A stretch of DNA of 64,000 nucleotides, taken from contig NZ_CAACUY010000012.1 in the NCBI RefSeq assembly GCF_900659615.1, forward strand, positions 35,548 to 99,547, given 5' to 3'. Positions 1 to 8,777 of the stretch are shown here, piece by piece (the first letter of the stretch is position 1; every line of letters begins with the position of its first letter). The translations under genes were made by a program, and so were the position numbers. Below the pieces are notes generated by a model that saw only the letters and a list, made by a program, of their open reading frames with translations, was not told the origin of the DNA and ran no database searches. This DNA is from Actinomadura fibrosa (GTDB lineage Bacteria; Actinomycetota; Actinomycetes; Streptosporangiales; Streptosporangiaceae).

Positions 1-600
1 GCCGATGACCCGGTCCCGGTCGGCGAGCGTGTTGGTCAGCGAGGCGACGTGCGCGAGCAGGCTGTTGACCGTGCCGCCCTCGCCCTGGAGCGTCTGGACG
101 ATCTGCGTCGCCAGCCTGTTGACGTCGTCCGGCTCCAGCGCCCGGAACAGCGGCCGGAACCCGTTGAACAGGGTGGTGAGGTCCAGCGCGGGCTGCGTCT
201 GGTTCACCGGGATCGTGCCGCCCGGCCGCAGGTAGGAGTTCGTCTGGCCGGCGCCGTCGGTCAGCGCGAGGTACCGCTGCCCCATCAGGTTCCGGTACCG
301 GATCTGCGCCTGCGTGGTCGTCGGCAGGCCCGCCTGGAACACGCCGTCCTTGGTGACGCTGAACGTCACCTCGGCCTGGGTGCCGTGGTACAGCCTGATC
401 TTCTCGACCTGGCCGACCCGGACGCCCGCAACGCGCACGTCGTCCTTGTTCAGCAGCCCGGCCACGTCCGTGAAGATCGCCTTGTAGCGGCGCGTCTCGC
501 CGAACCGGTAGTTGGAGATCGTCATCGCCAGCACGCCGGTGAACAGCGAGGTCACGACGACGAAGATCGCGAGCTTGACGGCCGCGCTCGTGGTCTTCAC
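1..600 (-). CDS. MCE family lipid-binding protein, MceB position (partial)
   Basis: The window edge cuts this gene; about 200 codons from the start are visible. It begins at a GTG (598-600) whose GTGA overlaps the stop of the upstream mceA, so translation is probably coupled. A single hydrophobic segment lies at about residues 9-27, followed by an MlaD/MCE beta domain (about 35-120) with the typical VAGVRVGQV element, then the start of a helical region. MCE proteins form hexameric periplasmic or cell-wall channels that pass lipids or sterols to the YrbE/ATPase complex. Being second after MceA in the operon, it fits MceB. Family certain; substrate unknown. Confidence 0.88.
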   Translation of the reverse strand, partial: MKTTSAAVKLAIFVVVTSLFTGVLAMTISNYRFGETRRYKAIFTDVAGLLNKDDVRVAGVRVGQVEKIRLYHGTQAEVTFSVTKDGVFQAGLPTTTQAQIRYRNLMGQRYLALTDGAGQTNSYLRPGGTIPVNQTQPALDLTTLFNGFRPLFRALEPDDVNRLATQIVQTLQGEGGTVNSLLAHVASLTNTLADRDRVIG

Positions 601-1907
601 TTCACCGTCACCACCGATCCCTGCATGACCGGGGCGAACAGGAGCTGCGCCACGTCGGAGACGTCGGTGGCCGGGGTCCGCGTCATGGGGCCCACGACAT
701 TCTTGATCGTTTCCTTCTCGCTCAGGGAGCCCGGATCGACGAACACGTTGGACAGCGCGCGGCCGCGGCTGCCGCTCCCGGCGCCCTCGTCGGCGGGCCC
801 GGGGTTCTTCCACCACAAGTCGTCCTGGGTGCCGTCGAGCGCGAGGTAGTCGGGGAAGGGCACCTTCGGGTTCGGGAGGCCGTAGCAGCGCGGGTTCCGC
901 TGGTCCTTCGCCTCGGGCAGGTCCAGCGGGTACTTGTAGCCCGGCCGCGGCTTGACGATCTCGATGGTGAGGTTGAAGGTCTTGGACCCGTTCCCGCCGG
1001 CCACCCGCTCCGCCTCCGGCTGGAGCTTCATCAGGCCGGCGAACACGCACGGAAGCGACGGCGAGTACCGGGCGACGAGCGCCAGCCCGTCCCGGTTGGC
1101 GATGTTGACGCCGATGATCTTCGGCGCGTTGGCCCGCATGAACGCGTCGCCGTCGGTGGCGAGCCCGGTCACCGCGGGGATCAGCCGCTCGATCGTCCCC
1201 GTCTTGTCGGTGATCGTCTTGCTGGTGACGTTGAGGTTGCGCAGCGTCTGGAGCAGGTCCGGCGCCGCCGCGCTGTAGATGTCGGACACGTCCGCCAGCG
1301 AGTTCAGGTCGTGCACCAGCGTGCCGAGCTGCGGGTTGATCTTCTTCAGCAGCGCGTCGGCCTGTTCGAGGTTCCGCCCGATCTGGTCGCCGCGGCCCTG
1401 GAGGGCCGTCGCCAGGGCGTTCAGCGTCGCGTTCAGCTCCGCCGGCTTGACCGCCTGGAGCAGCGGCAGCAGGTGGTCGAGCACCTGGTTGATCTCGACG
1501 GCCGCCTGCGAGCGGTCCTGCTGGATCACCTGGCCCCGGTGCAGGCCCTTCGGGCCCGGCTGCGCCGGGATCTGGAGGTCCACGTACTTCTCGCCGAACA
1601 GCGTCTTCGGCAGCAGCCGCGCCTGGACGTTGTTCGGGATCTTCTTCGCCTTGTCCGGGTCCAGCGCCAGGTTGATCGTCGCGCCGTTCGCGGTCGCCTC
1701 CGTGCTGCGGACCTCGCCGACGATCAGGCCGCGGACCTTCACGTCCGAGCGCGGCAGCAGCTGGAGCCCGGCGCGCTCGGTCGACACCTTCACCCGCAGC
1801 ACCGGCGTCAGCGCCTTGTTGAACAGCGCGACGGTCAGCGCGAGCAGCAGGAGGATGACGACCACCATCGACAGCCCCATCACGCGGTAGCGCATTCTCG
1901 TGCTCAT
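597..1907 (-). CDS. MCE family lipid-binding protein, MceA position
   Basis: 436 residues. An N-terminal membrane anchor (about residues 9-30) is followed by an MlaD/MCE domain (about 37-115) containing VKVRGLIVGEV, then a long helical and C-terminal region, as in actinobacterial Mce proteins. It is the first mce gene after the two YrbE permease genes, hence the MceA position. A 126-bp spacer separates it from the upstream permease gene, while its stop overlaps the next mce gene by 4 bp. Role by family: substrate-binding/channel subunit of an ABC-type lipid importer anchored at the membrane. Substrate (sterol, fatty acid or other) cannot be read from sequence. Confidence 0.9.
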   Translation of the reverse strand: MSTRMRYRVMGLSMVVVILLLLALTVALFNKALTPVLRVKVSTERAGLQLLPRSDVKVRGLIVGEVRSTEATANGATINLALDPDKAKKIPNNVQARLLPKTLFGEKYVDLQIPAQPGPKGLHRGQVIQQDRSQAAVEINQVLDHLLPLLQAVKPAELNATLNALATALQGRGDQIGRNLEQADALLKKINPQLGTLVHDLNSLADVSDIYSAAAPDLLQTLRNLNVTSKTITDKTGTIERLIPAVTGLATDGDAFMRANAPKIIGVNIANRDGLALVARYSPSLPCVFAGLMKLQPEAERVAGGNGSKTFNLTIEIVKPRPGYKYPLDLPEAKDQRNPRCYGLPNPKVPFPDYLALDGTQDDLWWKNPGPADEGAGSGSRGRALSNVFVDPGSLSEKETIKNVVGPMTRTPATDVSDVAQLLFAPVMQGSVVTVK

Positions 1908-2033
1908 GGCTTCGCTCCGCTCAGCGGCTCGCAGCCGTTCATCCGCGACGGCTTCCCTCGTCGCTCCGGTCGCAGGCTCCCTGCGCTCCTCAGTCCAGCC
2001 GCCGCGCGGCCGCTCACGGTACTCATCGCCGCG

Positions 2034-2882
2034 CTACCCCGCGATCCGGACGGTCGTCGTGGCGCCCCAGATCGCCATGCCGAGCAGCAGGTCGGTCACG
2101 TTGATCACGACGATGCTGGTGCGCACCGCGCGGCCCACCGCGACGCCGACCCCGGCCGGTCCGCCGCTCGCGTGGTAGCCGTAGTAGCAGTGGATCAGCA
2201 TCACCAGCACCGCGAAGATGATCACCTTGCCGAACGACCACAGGATGTCGTTCGGCGGCAGGAACAGATGGAAGTAGTGGTCGTAGGTGCCCGTCGACTG
2301 CCCGTAGAACATCGTCACGATCAGCCGGGTCGCGCCGTAGGAGGCGAGCAGGCCGACGATGTACAGCGGGACGACCGCGATCATCCCGGCCAGCATCCGG
2401 GTGGTGACGAGGAACGGCATCGACGGAACCGCCATGACCTCCAGCGCGTCGATCTCGTCGGAGATCCGCATCGCGCCGAGCTGGGCGGTGAAGCCGCAGC
2501 CGACCGTGGCCGACAGGGCCAGCGCCGACACCAGCGGCGCGATCTCGCGCGTGTTGAAGTAGGAGGCGACGAACCCGGTGAACGCGGCGGTGCCGATCTG
2601 GTTCAGCGAGTTGTAGCCCTGGAGGCCGACCTGGCTGCCGGTGAAGAACGTCATGAAGCCGACGATCACCACGGAGCCGCCGATCACCGCGAGGCCGCCG
2701 GTGCCGAGGCTCACCTCGGCGAGCAGGCGCAGCACCTCCGTGCGGTACCGGCGCAGGACGCGGAACGTCCACGCGAACGCCCGCGCGTAGAACGAGAGCT
2801 GGTGGCCGAAGTCGTCCAGTCGTTCCAGGGGTGCGTTCACCACCCGGGTGACGGCCTTGCCCGTCTTGCTCGGGGCCGCCAT
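2034..2882 (-). CDS. MlaE/YrbE-type ABC permease (YrbEB position)
   Basis: 282 residues with five to six hydrophobic segments and the MlaE-family core, including the conserved EIDALEVMAVP loop (about residues 143-153) expected to contact the ATPase. It starts at ATG 2880-2882, directly abutting the stop of the preceding permease gene (2883), so the two permeases are almost certainly co-translated. Together with the ATPase and Mce proteins it would form the inner-membrane part of an MCE lipid importer. The family assignment is firm; the A/B label rests on gene order. Confidence 0.92.
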   Translation of the reverse strand: MAAPSKTGKAVTRVVNAPLERLDDFGHQLSFYARAFAWTFRVLRRYRTEVLRLLAEVSLGTGGLAVIGGSVVIVGFMTFFTGSQVGLQGYNSLNQIGTAAFTGFVASYFNTREIAPLVSALALSATVGCGFTAQLGAMRISDEIDALEVMAVPSMPFLVTTRMLAGMIAVVPLYIVGLLASYGATRLIVTMFYGQSTGTYDHYFHLFLPPNDILWSFGKVIIFAVLVMLIHCYYGYHASGGPAGVGVAVGRAVRTSIVVINVTDLLLGMAIWGATTTVRIAG

Positions 2883-3734
2883 CTACATACCCTTCGACGG
2901 GACGAACTGGAAGTACAGGGTGGAGATCAGGAAGTTCTCCAGGAAGAGCAGCATGAAGGTGATGACGACGGTCTGGTTGACCGCGTCCCCCACGCCCTTC
3001 GGGCCGCCCTTGGCGTTCAGGCCCTTGTAGGCCGCGACCAGGCCGGCGGTGATGCCGAACACGAACGCCTTGAACTCGGCCTGGAGCAGGTCGGGCAGCT
3101 GGGCGATCGCGTTGAACGAGGCCAGGTAGGCGCCGGGGGTGCCGTCCTGGAGCATGACGTTGAAGAAGTAGCCGCCGACGAGGCCGACCACCGAGACCAG
3201 CCCGTTGAGGAACAGCGCGACGAACGCGCAGGCGAGCATCCGCGGCACCACCAGGCGGTGCAGCGGGTTGATGCCCAGCACCTCCATGGCGTCGATCTCC
3301 TCGCGGATCTTGCGGGAGCCGATGTCGGCGCACATCGCCGAGCCCGCGGCGCCCGCGACCAGCAGCGAGGTGACCAGCGGGCTCGCCTCGCGGACGATCG
3401 CGACCACCGCGGTCGCGCCGGTGTAGGACTGCGCGCCGAGCTGCCGGATGAGCCCGCCGACCTGCAACGACAGGACGCCGCCGAACGGGATGGCGACCAG
3501 CATCGTGGGCACGACGGTGACGCTGACGATGAACCAGGCCTGCTGGATGAACTCGCGCCACTGGAACGGCCACTGGAACATCGCCCGGCCCGTGTCGAGG
3601 CACAGGGCGAAGAACCGTCCCGGTTCCTTGACGGCGACGTTCACCGCGCCATCACCGATCTTGCGGAACGTGGCGGAAGAGCCGCCGCCCTTCCTGCCCC
3701 CTCGCTGGTCCGCGCCGATACCAGGAGTGGACAT
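2883..3734 (-). CDS. MlaE/YrbE-type ABC permease (YrbEA position)
   Basis: 283 residues. The ATG start (3732-3734) overlaps the TGA of the upstream ATPase gene by one base (TGATG), which fixes the start; the reading frame stays open further upstream but that stretch is antisense to nothing and simply lies in another frame of the ATPase gene. After a glycine-rich cytoplasmic N-terminus come the MlaE membrane segments and the loop EEIDAMEVLGINP (about residues 164-176), the counterpart of the ATPase-contacting loop in YrbEB. It forms the permease pair with the next gene. Confidence 0.93.
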   Translation of the reverse strand: MSTPGIGADQRGGRKGGGSSATFRKIGDGAVNVAVKEPGRFFALCLDTGRAMFQWPFQWREFIQQAWFIVSVTVVPTMLVAIPFGGVLSLQVGGLIRQLGAQSYTGATAVVAIVREASPLVTSLLVAGAAGSAMCADIGSRKIREEIDAMEVLGINPLHRLVVPRMLACAFVALFLNGLVSVVGLVGGYFFNVMLQDGTPGAYLASFNAIAQLPDLLQAEFKAFVFGITAGLVAAYKGLNAKGGPKGVGDAVNQTVVITFMLLFLENFLISTLYFQFVPSKGM

Positions 3735-4825
3735 CAGTACCCTGCACCCGCCCCGTGCTGGCCGGGCGGCGGGCTCGGGTAGCGGCCGCCGGGAGCGCCC
3801 GGCGGCGGTCCGCCGGGAACGTGGTCGGCGCCCGCGGGCGCCATCGACGCCACGTACCGCGGCCACTCCTCCACCCAGTTGCGGCCCAGGTCGTCGATGA
3901 ACGAGCCGGGCGGCGGGGTGACGCCGTGCGCGGCGCACCAGGCGCCGGGCGCGTGCTGGGCCGGGCGGACGCGGCCGTCGCTCGCCATGAGCTGCGGCGG
4001 GATCGGCGGCAGCTTGCCGGGGTCGTGGCCCATCTTGGCCTCGGCCTCCAGCTCGGAGACGTCCTTCTCCTCCGACATGCCGATCGGCCCGACCTTGCGG
4101 GCGTTGAGGAACTGCCGGACGACCGGCTCCTCGCTCGACAGCAGCATCTCGCGCGGCCCGAACATGACGAGCTCGCGGCGGAACAGCAGGCCGATGTTGT
4201 CCGGAACGGTCCGGGCGGTGTTGATGTCGTGGGTGACGATCAGGAACGTCGCGTTGATCTGCGCGTTCAGGTCGACGATCAGCTGGTTCAGGTAGGCGGT
4301 GCGGACCGGGTCGAGGCCGGAGTCCGGCTCGTCCACCAGGAGGATCTCGGGGTCGAGGACGAGCGCGCGGGCGAGCCCGGCGCGCTTCTTCATGCCGCCG
4401 GAGATCTCGCCGGGCAGCTTGCCCTCGGCGCCGAGGAGACCGACCATGTCCATCTTTTCCAGGACGATCCGCTTGACCTCGGACTCGGACTTCTTGGTGT
4501 GCTCGCGCAGCGGGAAGGCGATGTTGTCGAACAGGTTCATCGACCCGAACAGGGCGCCGTCCTGGAAGAGCACGCCGAAGAGCTTGCGGGTGTCGTAGAG
4601 CTGGGACTCGGGCAGGTACGGAAGGTCCCGGTCGCCGACCCAGATGTGGCCGCGGTCGGGCTTGAGCAGGCCGACCAGCGACTTCAGGAACACCGACTTG
4701 CCGGTGCCGGAGGGGCCCAGGAGAACGGAGATCTCTCCCGCGGGCAGCGTCAGCGACACGTCCTGCCAGATGGTCTGACGGCCGAAGGACTTCGTCAGTC
4801 CCTCGACTCTGATCTCGACGCCCAC
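3734..4825 (-). CDS. ABC transporter ATP-binding protein of the MCE system (Mkl/MlaF-like)
   Basis: 363 residues from GTG 4823-4825, preceded by an AGGTGA ribosome-binding site. Walker A GPSGTGKS (about residues 38-45), ABC signature ISGGM, Walker B LLVDEP and the switch histidine in VTHD are all present. A C-terminal tail of about 100 residues beyond the ATPase core, rich in proline and glycine, is longer than in enterobacterial MlaF. First gene of the mce operon and energiser of the YrbE permeases. Two palindromes 40-80 bp upstream suggest repressor control of the operon. Confidence 0.93.
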   Translation of the reverse strand: MGVEIRVEGLTKSFGRQTIWQDVSLTLPAGEISVLLGPSGTGKSVFLKSLVGLLKPDRGHIWVGDRDLPYLPESQLYDTRKLFGVLFQDGALFGSMNLFDNIAFPLREHTKKSESEVKRIVLEKMDMVGLLGAEGKLPGEISGGMKKRAGLARALVLDPEILLVDEPDSGLDPVRTAYLNQLIVDLNAQINATFLIVTHDINTARTVPDNIGLLFRRELVMFGPREMLLSSEEPVVRQFLNARKVGPIGMSEEKDVSELEAEAKMGHDPGKLPPIPPQLMASDGRVRPAQHAPGAWCAAHGVTPPPGSFIDDLGRNWVEEWPRYVASMAPAGADHVPGGPPPGAPGGRYPSPPPGQHGAGAGY

Positions 4826-4865
4826 TCGTCACCTTTCGTCCAGGCCGGGGTAATCCCGAACGTCC

Positions 4866-4906
4866 GTCACACCATGTGACCGACCCGTTGCTACCGCTCG
4901 GTAGCA
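4866..4906. promoter_or_regulatory. Two palindromes in the mce operon promoter region
   Basis: Perfect inverted repeat GTCACA-CCA-TGTGAC at 4866-4880 and, 8 bp further upstream of the operon, TGCTACCG-CT-CGGTAGCA at 4889-4906 (8-bp arms, 2-bp centre). Both lie 41-81 bp upstream of the ATPase GTG at 4825, where a repressor would block transcription. The second has the size and symmetry of TetR-family operators. No regulator gene adjoins, so the protein is unknown. Confidence 0.6.
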
Positions 4907-5275
4907 GTGACGGGTGCCACTACCGTAGCGGCCCACCGTCCAAATGGAAGAGGTTCAGTCCCAGATCAGCGGCTAAATGCGACGTCGTAAGACAATCGTT
5001 ACTTACGGCGCCTCTGAGGCTAGTGGTCCGGGAACCAGCGCCTCAAGCGGGGGGACGGGCGAACCGCCGGAGCGGCGACCGGGGACGGGCGGCCTGGTGT
5101 GACCACAGCGTCACGACGGGACGCTACGCCGCGCGCCGAGCGCCGCACAACCCGTTCCGGCGCACGCTTTTTCCCGAACCTTTGTCACTCCCGCACAGGG
5201 AAGACGCCCTTTGGGCGGCCCCGGGCACTCATTCGGCGACAACCGGTGACGGTGCGTTGACCAGGCATGACGCAA
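4907..5275. other. Intergenic stretch between mce operon and rplL terminator
   Basis: About 370 bp without a convincing gene. It contains an A/T-richer patch (about 4940-5020) that could carry the mce promoter, and otherwise GC-rich sequence with no start codon, ribosome-binding site and coding pattern in combination. I see no RNA gene in it. Confidence 0.5.
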
Positions 5276-5313
5276 GGAGGCGGCCACCCCACCACGGTGG
5301 GATGACCGCCTCC
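5276..5313 (-). terminator. Hairpin terminator after rplL
   Basis: GGAGGCGG...CCACC-ACGG-TGGG...CCGCCTCC forms a long stem about 50 bp beyond the rplL stop codon on the minus strand. There is no T-run, as usual in high-GC actinomycetes. Confidence 0.65.
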
Positions 5314-5361
5314 TGGAGAGCGACGGGACGCGGAGCGCGCCCCGGAAGCCCGGAGCCGTCC

Positions 5362-5754
5362 TTACTTGACGGTGACCGACGCGCCGGCCTTCTCCAGAGC
5401 CTCCTTGGCCTTGTCGGCCGTCTCCTTGTTGACCTTCTCCAGCAGCGGCTTCGGCGCGCTGTCGACCAGGTCCTTGGCCTCCTTGAGGCCGAGGCTCGTC
5501 AGGGAGCGGACCTCCTTGATGACCTGGATCTTCTTGTCGCCGGCGCCTTCGAGGATGACGTCGAACTCGTCCTGCACGGCGGCCTCGTCGCCACCGCCGG
5601 CGCCGCCCGCCGCGGGGGCGGCGGCAACGGCCGCGACCGGGGCGGCGGCCTTGACGTCGAAGACCTCCTCGAACTGCTTCACGAACTCGGACAGCTCAAG
5701 GAGGGTCATCTCCTTGAAGGCGTCGAGCAGGTCGTCGGTGCTGAGCTTCGCCAT
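5362..5754 (-). CDS. rplL: 50S ribosomal protein L7/L12
   Basis: 130 residues, the normal length. N-terminal dimerisation helices (about 1-35), an alanine/glycine-rich hinge (about 36-55) and the C-terminal factor-binding domain with the [10 protein letters not shown] and GLKEAKDLV elements are intact. It forms the ribosomal stalk with L10 and recruits translation GTPases. Start ATG has GGAGGAAG upstream. It follows rplJ by 51 bp, and the pair ends at the hairpin near 5,300. Confidence 0.98.
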   Translation of the reverse strand: MAKLSTDDLLDAFKEMTLLELSEFVKQFEEVFDVKAAAPVAAVAAAPAAGGAGGGDEAAVQDEFDVILEGAGDKKIQVIKEVRSLTSLGLKEAKDLVDSAPKPLLEKVNKETADKAKEALEKAGASVTVK

Positions 5755-5805
5755 GATGCTTCCTCCGCTATGGCTTGTATGTGGGTGGTGGGGAACCGCG
5801 GGTGC

Positions 5806-6366
5806 CTACTCGGCGGGAGCCTCGGCGGGCTCGCCGGCCTCGCCGCCCTCGCCCTCGCGCTTGACGCGCAGGGCCTCGGCGAGCTGGGCCGCCTGGGTCG
5901 GCAGCGCGACGAACAGGGCGGCGGCGTTGGCCATCGAACCCTTCATCGCACCGGCCAGCTTCGCGAGGAGGACCTCGCGCGACTCGAGGTCCGCGAGCTT
6001 GCCGATCTCGGACGCGTCCATCGACTTGCCGTCGATGAAGCCGCCCTTGATGACCAGCAGCGGGTTGGCCCTGGAGAAGTCGCGCAGACCCTTCGCGGCC
6101 TCGACCACGTCGCCCTTCACGAAGGCGATGGCCGAGGGCCCTTCGAGCAGCTCGGAGAACTGCTCGTCGACACCGGCCTCGCCGGCGGCGCGCTTGGTCA
6201 GCGTGTTCTTCACCACGGCGAACCTGGCGTTCTCGCCGAGGTTGGTGCGCAGCTCCTTGAGCTGCGCCACCGTGAGCCCGCGGTACTCGGTCAGCACGGC
6301 GCCGGTGGAGCTCTCGAACTCGCTCTTGAGCTCGGCGATCGCCGCGGCCTTCTCGGCCTTAGCCAT
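5806..6366 (-). CDS. rplJ: 50S ribosomal protein L10
   Basis: 186 residues from ATG 6364-6366, which has an AAGGAGG site 5-11 bp upstream. The frame is open another 40 codons upstream, but that stretch is the structured L10 leader RNA, so the internal ATG is the real start. The L10 N-terminal RNA-binding domain ([21 protein letters not shown]) and the C-terminal L7/L12-binding helix are present, ending in an acidic tail. L10 anchors the L7/L12 stalk to 23S rRNA and autoregulates its own leader. Confidence 0.97.
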   Translation of the reverse strand: MAKAEKAAAIAELKSEFESSTGAVLTEYRGLTVAQLKELRTNLGENARFAVVKNTLTKRAAGEAGVDEQFSELLEGPSAIAFVKGDVVEAAKGLRDFSRANPLLVIKGGFIDGKSMDASEIGKLADLESREVLLAKLAGAMKGSMANAAALFVALPTQAAQLAEALRVKREGEGGEAGEPAEAPAE

Positions 6367-6576
6367 GGGGCCTCCTTCCGATACCTGGGTGGTTGCGACC
6401 TTCGCCCGTCCCGGAGGACGGGGTCCGATCCACCAAAAAACGCCCCGGCGCAGGCGCACGGGGCGTAGGCAGGGCACGGAGGCCATGCGGAAGCTCTCGT
6501 CTCACCTACGCAGGCCGCCCGACGAATCGGGTCCTTCGGTCATCTCGGCTGAGATGACGACCGGCGGTCTTCGGCA
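6367..6576 (-). ncRNA. L10 (rplJ) leader RNA with attenuator hairpin
   Basis: On the minus strand the leader opens with GCCGAAGACCGCCGGTCGTC (6556-6575), the conserved signature of actinobacterial rplJ leaders, and later forms CGCCCC...GGGGCG (6441-6466) followed by six T residues. That last element is a classical intrinsic terminator, rare in such GC-rich DNA, and lies between promoter and rplJ. Known behaviour of the family: L10 or the L10-L12 complex binds the leader and represses the rplJL operon, here plausibly by attenuation. Confidence 0.82.
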
Positions 6577-6582
6577 GACAAC

Positions 6583-6612
6583 AGGGTACGTGCTCGCCGT
6601 CCGACTTTCCAA
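6583..6612 (-). promoter_or_regulatory. Promoter of the rplJ leader
   Basis: Minus-strand TTGGAA (6607-6612) and TACCCT (6583-6588) with an 18-bp spacer; the expected transcription start falls at about 6576, exactly where the conserved L10 leader sequence begins. Confidence 0.6.
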
Positions 6613-6693
6613 ATCGCCGGAGGCGGCCGGGGAGCCGGAGCGGCCAGGGAGCCGCGCCGGCGTGCGGCGCGGCCCTCCCGGAACGCGGACCGG

Positions 6694-7578
6694 TCAGGTC
6701 CCGGCGGTCGGCAGGCCGCCGCCCATGTTCTTCAGCAGGGCGCCGAAGTCGGTGACCTGGTCGGCCGGCGGCGCCGTGACCTGCACCGGCTTCCCGAAGT
6801 CCCGGTAGTTCATGGTCATGGTCGTCGCACCCTCGGCGGTCTGCCCCGTCTTCATGACCACCTTGCGGGGCAGCTGCTGGCCGTCCACCCACAGGTCGAA
6901 GGCCATCGAGTCGATCCCGCTCTGGCCCAGGCTCTTGCGGTACAGCTCCTGCCGGTCCGCCGGCAGCTTGGCGATGGCGTCCTCCGGCCGGAAGGTGCCG
7001 GTGTAGTGCGTGGTCTCCACGCCGTTCACCGTCTCCTTGCCGACCTCGCGGGCGTCCTTGGACGCCGTCAGCATCCTCGTGTTCTGCACCGGGTCCAGCT
7101 GCCGCGACTGCTGGAGCAGCTGGTCGATGTTCAGGCCGGACTTCCGCCCCAGCTCGTCCAGCGAGATCTTCATCCACGGCTTGGCCGAGGCACCGCCGCC
7201 GAGCTGGGACAGCATCGGCATCTTCATGTACATCGTGCGCCCGACGAGCACCTGCTCCATGCCACCCGTCGACTTGCCCGCGACCGTCATGTTGTCGAAC
7301 TTCATGCGGTAGGCCAGGTCGGGCTTGGTGCGGTACTGCATGCTGCCGGTCATCGTGACGTCGCCGTCCGACGCCCCGGTGCTCCGCATCGACAGGTCGG
7401 CCTGGAACGAGTCGGTGCTGCCGGTCTTCTCGGCCGTCTTGCCCAGCACCTGCGCCGCGGTGAGCCGGACGTTCGCGCCGGCCTCGTTCACCTTGTCCCC
7501 GGCGTCTCCGAGACAGCCGGTGAGGGAGAGGGCGAGGCCGGTGGCCAGCGCCGTGCCCGCGGCGAAACGACGAATCAT
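6694..7578 (-). CDS. LppX/LprG-like lipoprotein
   Basis: 294 residues. Signal peptide with lipobox LTGC (Cys about residue 22) predicts a cell-surface lipoprotein. The mature part resembles the LppX/LprAFG-like fold: DSFQADLSM strand near the start, a SKDAREVGKETVNG element (about 165-178), and FDLWVDGQQLPRKV near the C-terminus. Mycobacterial relatives carry lipids in a hydrophobic pocket; the ligand here is unknown. It is the first of three related genes placed between rplJ and rplA on the same strand. Start is ATG 7576-7578 with GGGGGGAG-type site upstream. Confidence 0.8.
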   Translation of the reverse strand: MIRRFAAGTALATGLALSLTGCLGDAGDKVNEAGANVRLTAAQVLGKTAEKTGSTDSFQADLSMRSTGASDGDVTMTGSMQYRTKPDLAYRMKFDNMTVAGKSTGGMEQVLVGRTMYMKMPMLSQLGGGASAKPWMKISLDELGRKSGLNIDQLLQQSRQLDPVQNTRMLTASKDAREVGKETVNGVETTHYTGTFRPEDAIAKLPADRQELYRKSLGQSGIDSMAFDLWVDGQQLPRKVVMKTGQTAEGATTMTMNYRDFGKPVQVTAPPADQVTDFGALLKNMGGGLPTAGT

Positions 7579-7757
7579 TGGGGGGAGTCTCCTTCGTCTG
7601 GTCTGAGTGCCCGAGCGCTCCGGCCGGACGTTCAGTGTGACGCGAGGAAGACTACCGGGGTTCCGTTTGTCCCGAGGTGCCGGTTATGAGATGGGACAAG
7701 TGGGACGTCTGGGACGCGCCCGGGAGGGCGTGTCCCAGGGCGTGCCCTAGGGGGGCT

Positions 7758-8615
7758 CTAGTTGCCACCTCCGAGGATCGAGCCCAGCGAGAGCTCGCCC
7801 ACCTGGTCCGACGGCGGCGGGTTCACGCTGAACGACTTGCCGTAGTCGCTGTAGAGGACGGTGACCGAGCCGCTCTCGCCCTGCGAGCCCGTCGCCGTGG
7901 AGGTGAGCTTGCGCGGGAGGTTCTGGCCGTCCGTCCACACGTTGAAGTTGATCTTGGCGTTCTTGTCGTCCTTGTCCAGCCACGTGGACACCTTGTCGCG
8001 CGCCTGCGCGTCCAGGCGGTTCAGCGCGTCCTGGACGGTCACCGTGCCGGTGTAGTGCGTGGTCTTCACGCCGTCGACCGTCTCGGTGCCGACGCGGCGG
8101 GCGTCCTTGGAGCCGGTGAACATCTTCGTCTGCTCGGCCGGGTCGACCTTCTGGATCTGGTTGACGAGGTCCTGCACGTCGAGACCGGTCCGCTGCGCCA
8201 CCTGGTTCGCGTCGATCTTCAGCCACTGCTTGCCGCCGCTGACGAACCGGGCGAGCTGCGGCACCTTCGCGTACAGGACGTCGTCGGTGAAGATCGCCTG
8301 CCCCTTGACGCCCGCGAGCGACCGCCCGCCCTGGCTGACCTCGTCGATCCGGGCGCTGAACTTCACCGCCGGCCGCAGCCGGAACTGCCCGGTCGCGTGG
8401 ACTTTGCCGCCGTCGCTCCCCGTGCCCGTCACGGTGAGGTCGGCCTTGAAGGTGTCGGACTCCCCGGTCTTCTGGGACGACTTCAGCAGCGCCTCGTTGG
8501 CGCTGAGCTTCATGTTCTCGGTGCCGTTGCCCGACCCGTCACCGTTGCACCCGGACAGGAGGAGCGCGGCGCCGACGGCGGTGCCGCCGGCCGCCACTGC
8601 GAGTCGTCGGTTCAT
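7758..8615 (-). CDS. LppX/LprG-like lipoprotein, paralogue of its neighbour
   Basis: 285 residues from ATG 8613-8615 (GGAGG upstream). Signal peptide and lipobox LSGC (Cys about residue 24). It shares the order of motifs with the adjacent gene: KTGESDTFKADLTV, GSKDARRVGTETVDGVKTTHYTGT, FNVWTDGQNLPRKL and VLYSDYGKSFSV, so the two arose by duplication. The frame runs open far upstream into the next gene but in the wrong phase for it. Probably a lipid-binding cell-envelope lipoprotein; ligand unknown. Confidence 0.8.
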   Translation of the reverse strand: MNRRLAVAAGGTAVGAALLLSGCNGDGSGNGTENMKLSANEALLKSSQKTGESDTFKADLTVTGTGSDGGKVHATGQFRLRPAVKFSARIDEVSQGGRSLAGVKGQAIFTDDVLYAKVPQLARFVSGGKQWLKIDANQVAQRTGLDVQDLVNQIQKVDPAEQTKMFTGSKDARRVGTETVDGVKTTHYTGTVTVQDALNRLDAQARDKVSTWLDKDDKNAKINFNVWTDGQNLPRKLTSTATGSQGESGSVTVLYSDYGKSFSVNPPPSDQVGELSLGSILGGGN

Positions 8616-8745
8616 GGGGGTTGAGCCTCCTTTGTCGCCCTGCTGGTGTTCCCAGTCTCTCCAGGCGCCAACGGCACGGCATCCCCCGGTGGTACGAATG
8701 GGGCCTCCGGCGGTACGACCTCCGGCGTACCCTCCCGGGACACGA

Positions 8746-8777
8746 AGGTCAGCCGTACGAGAGGTCAGCCGTACGAG
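8746..8777. repeat. 16-bp perfect tandem repeat across a stop codon
   Basis: AGGTCAGCCGTACGAG occurs twice head to tail (8746-8761, 8762-8777). The right copy holds the last three codons and the TGA of the minus-strand gene ending at 8765; the left copy repeats them just after the stop. Confidence 0.9.

Noticed and set aside
1311..3782. A long open + strand frame antisense to mceA and the YrbE genes
   Set aside because: It mirrors the third-position GC bias of the real genes, is rich in Arg/His/Asp/Gln runs and has no domain; typical antisense shadow in high-GC DNA.
7692..7718. Three 9-bp units TGGGAC(AAG/GTC/GCG) in tandem
   Set aside because: Too short and imperfect to treat as a functional repeat; lies in a short intergenic spacer.
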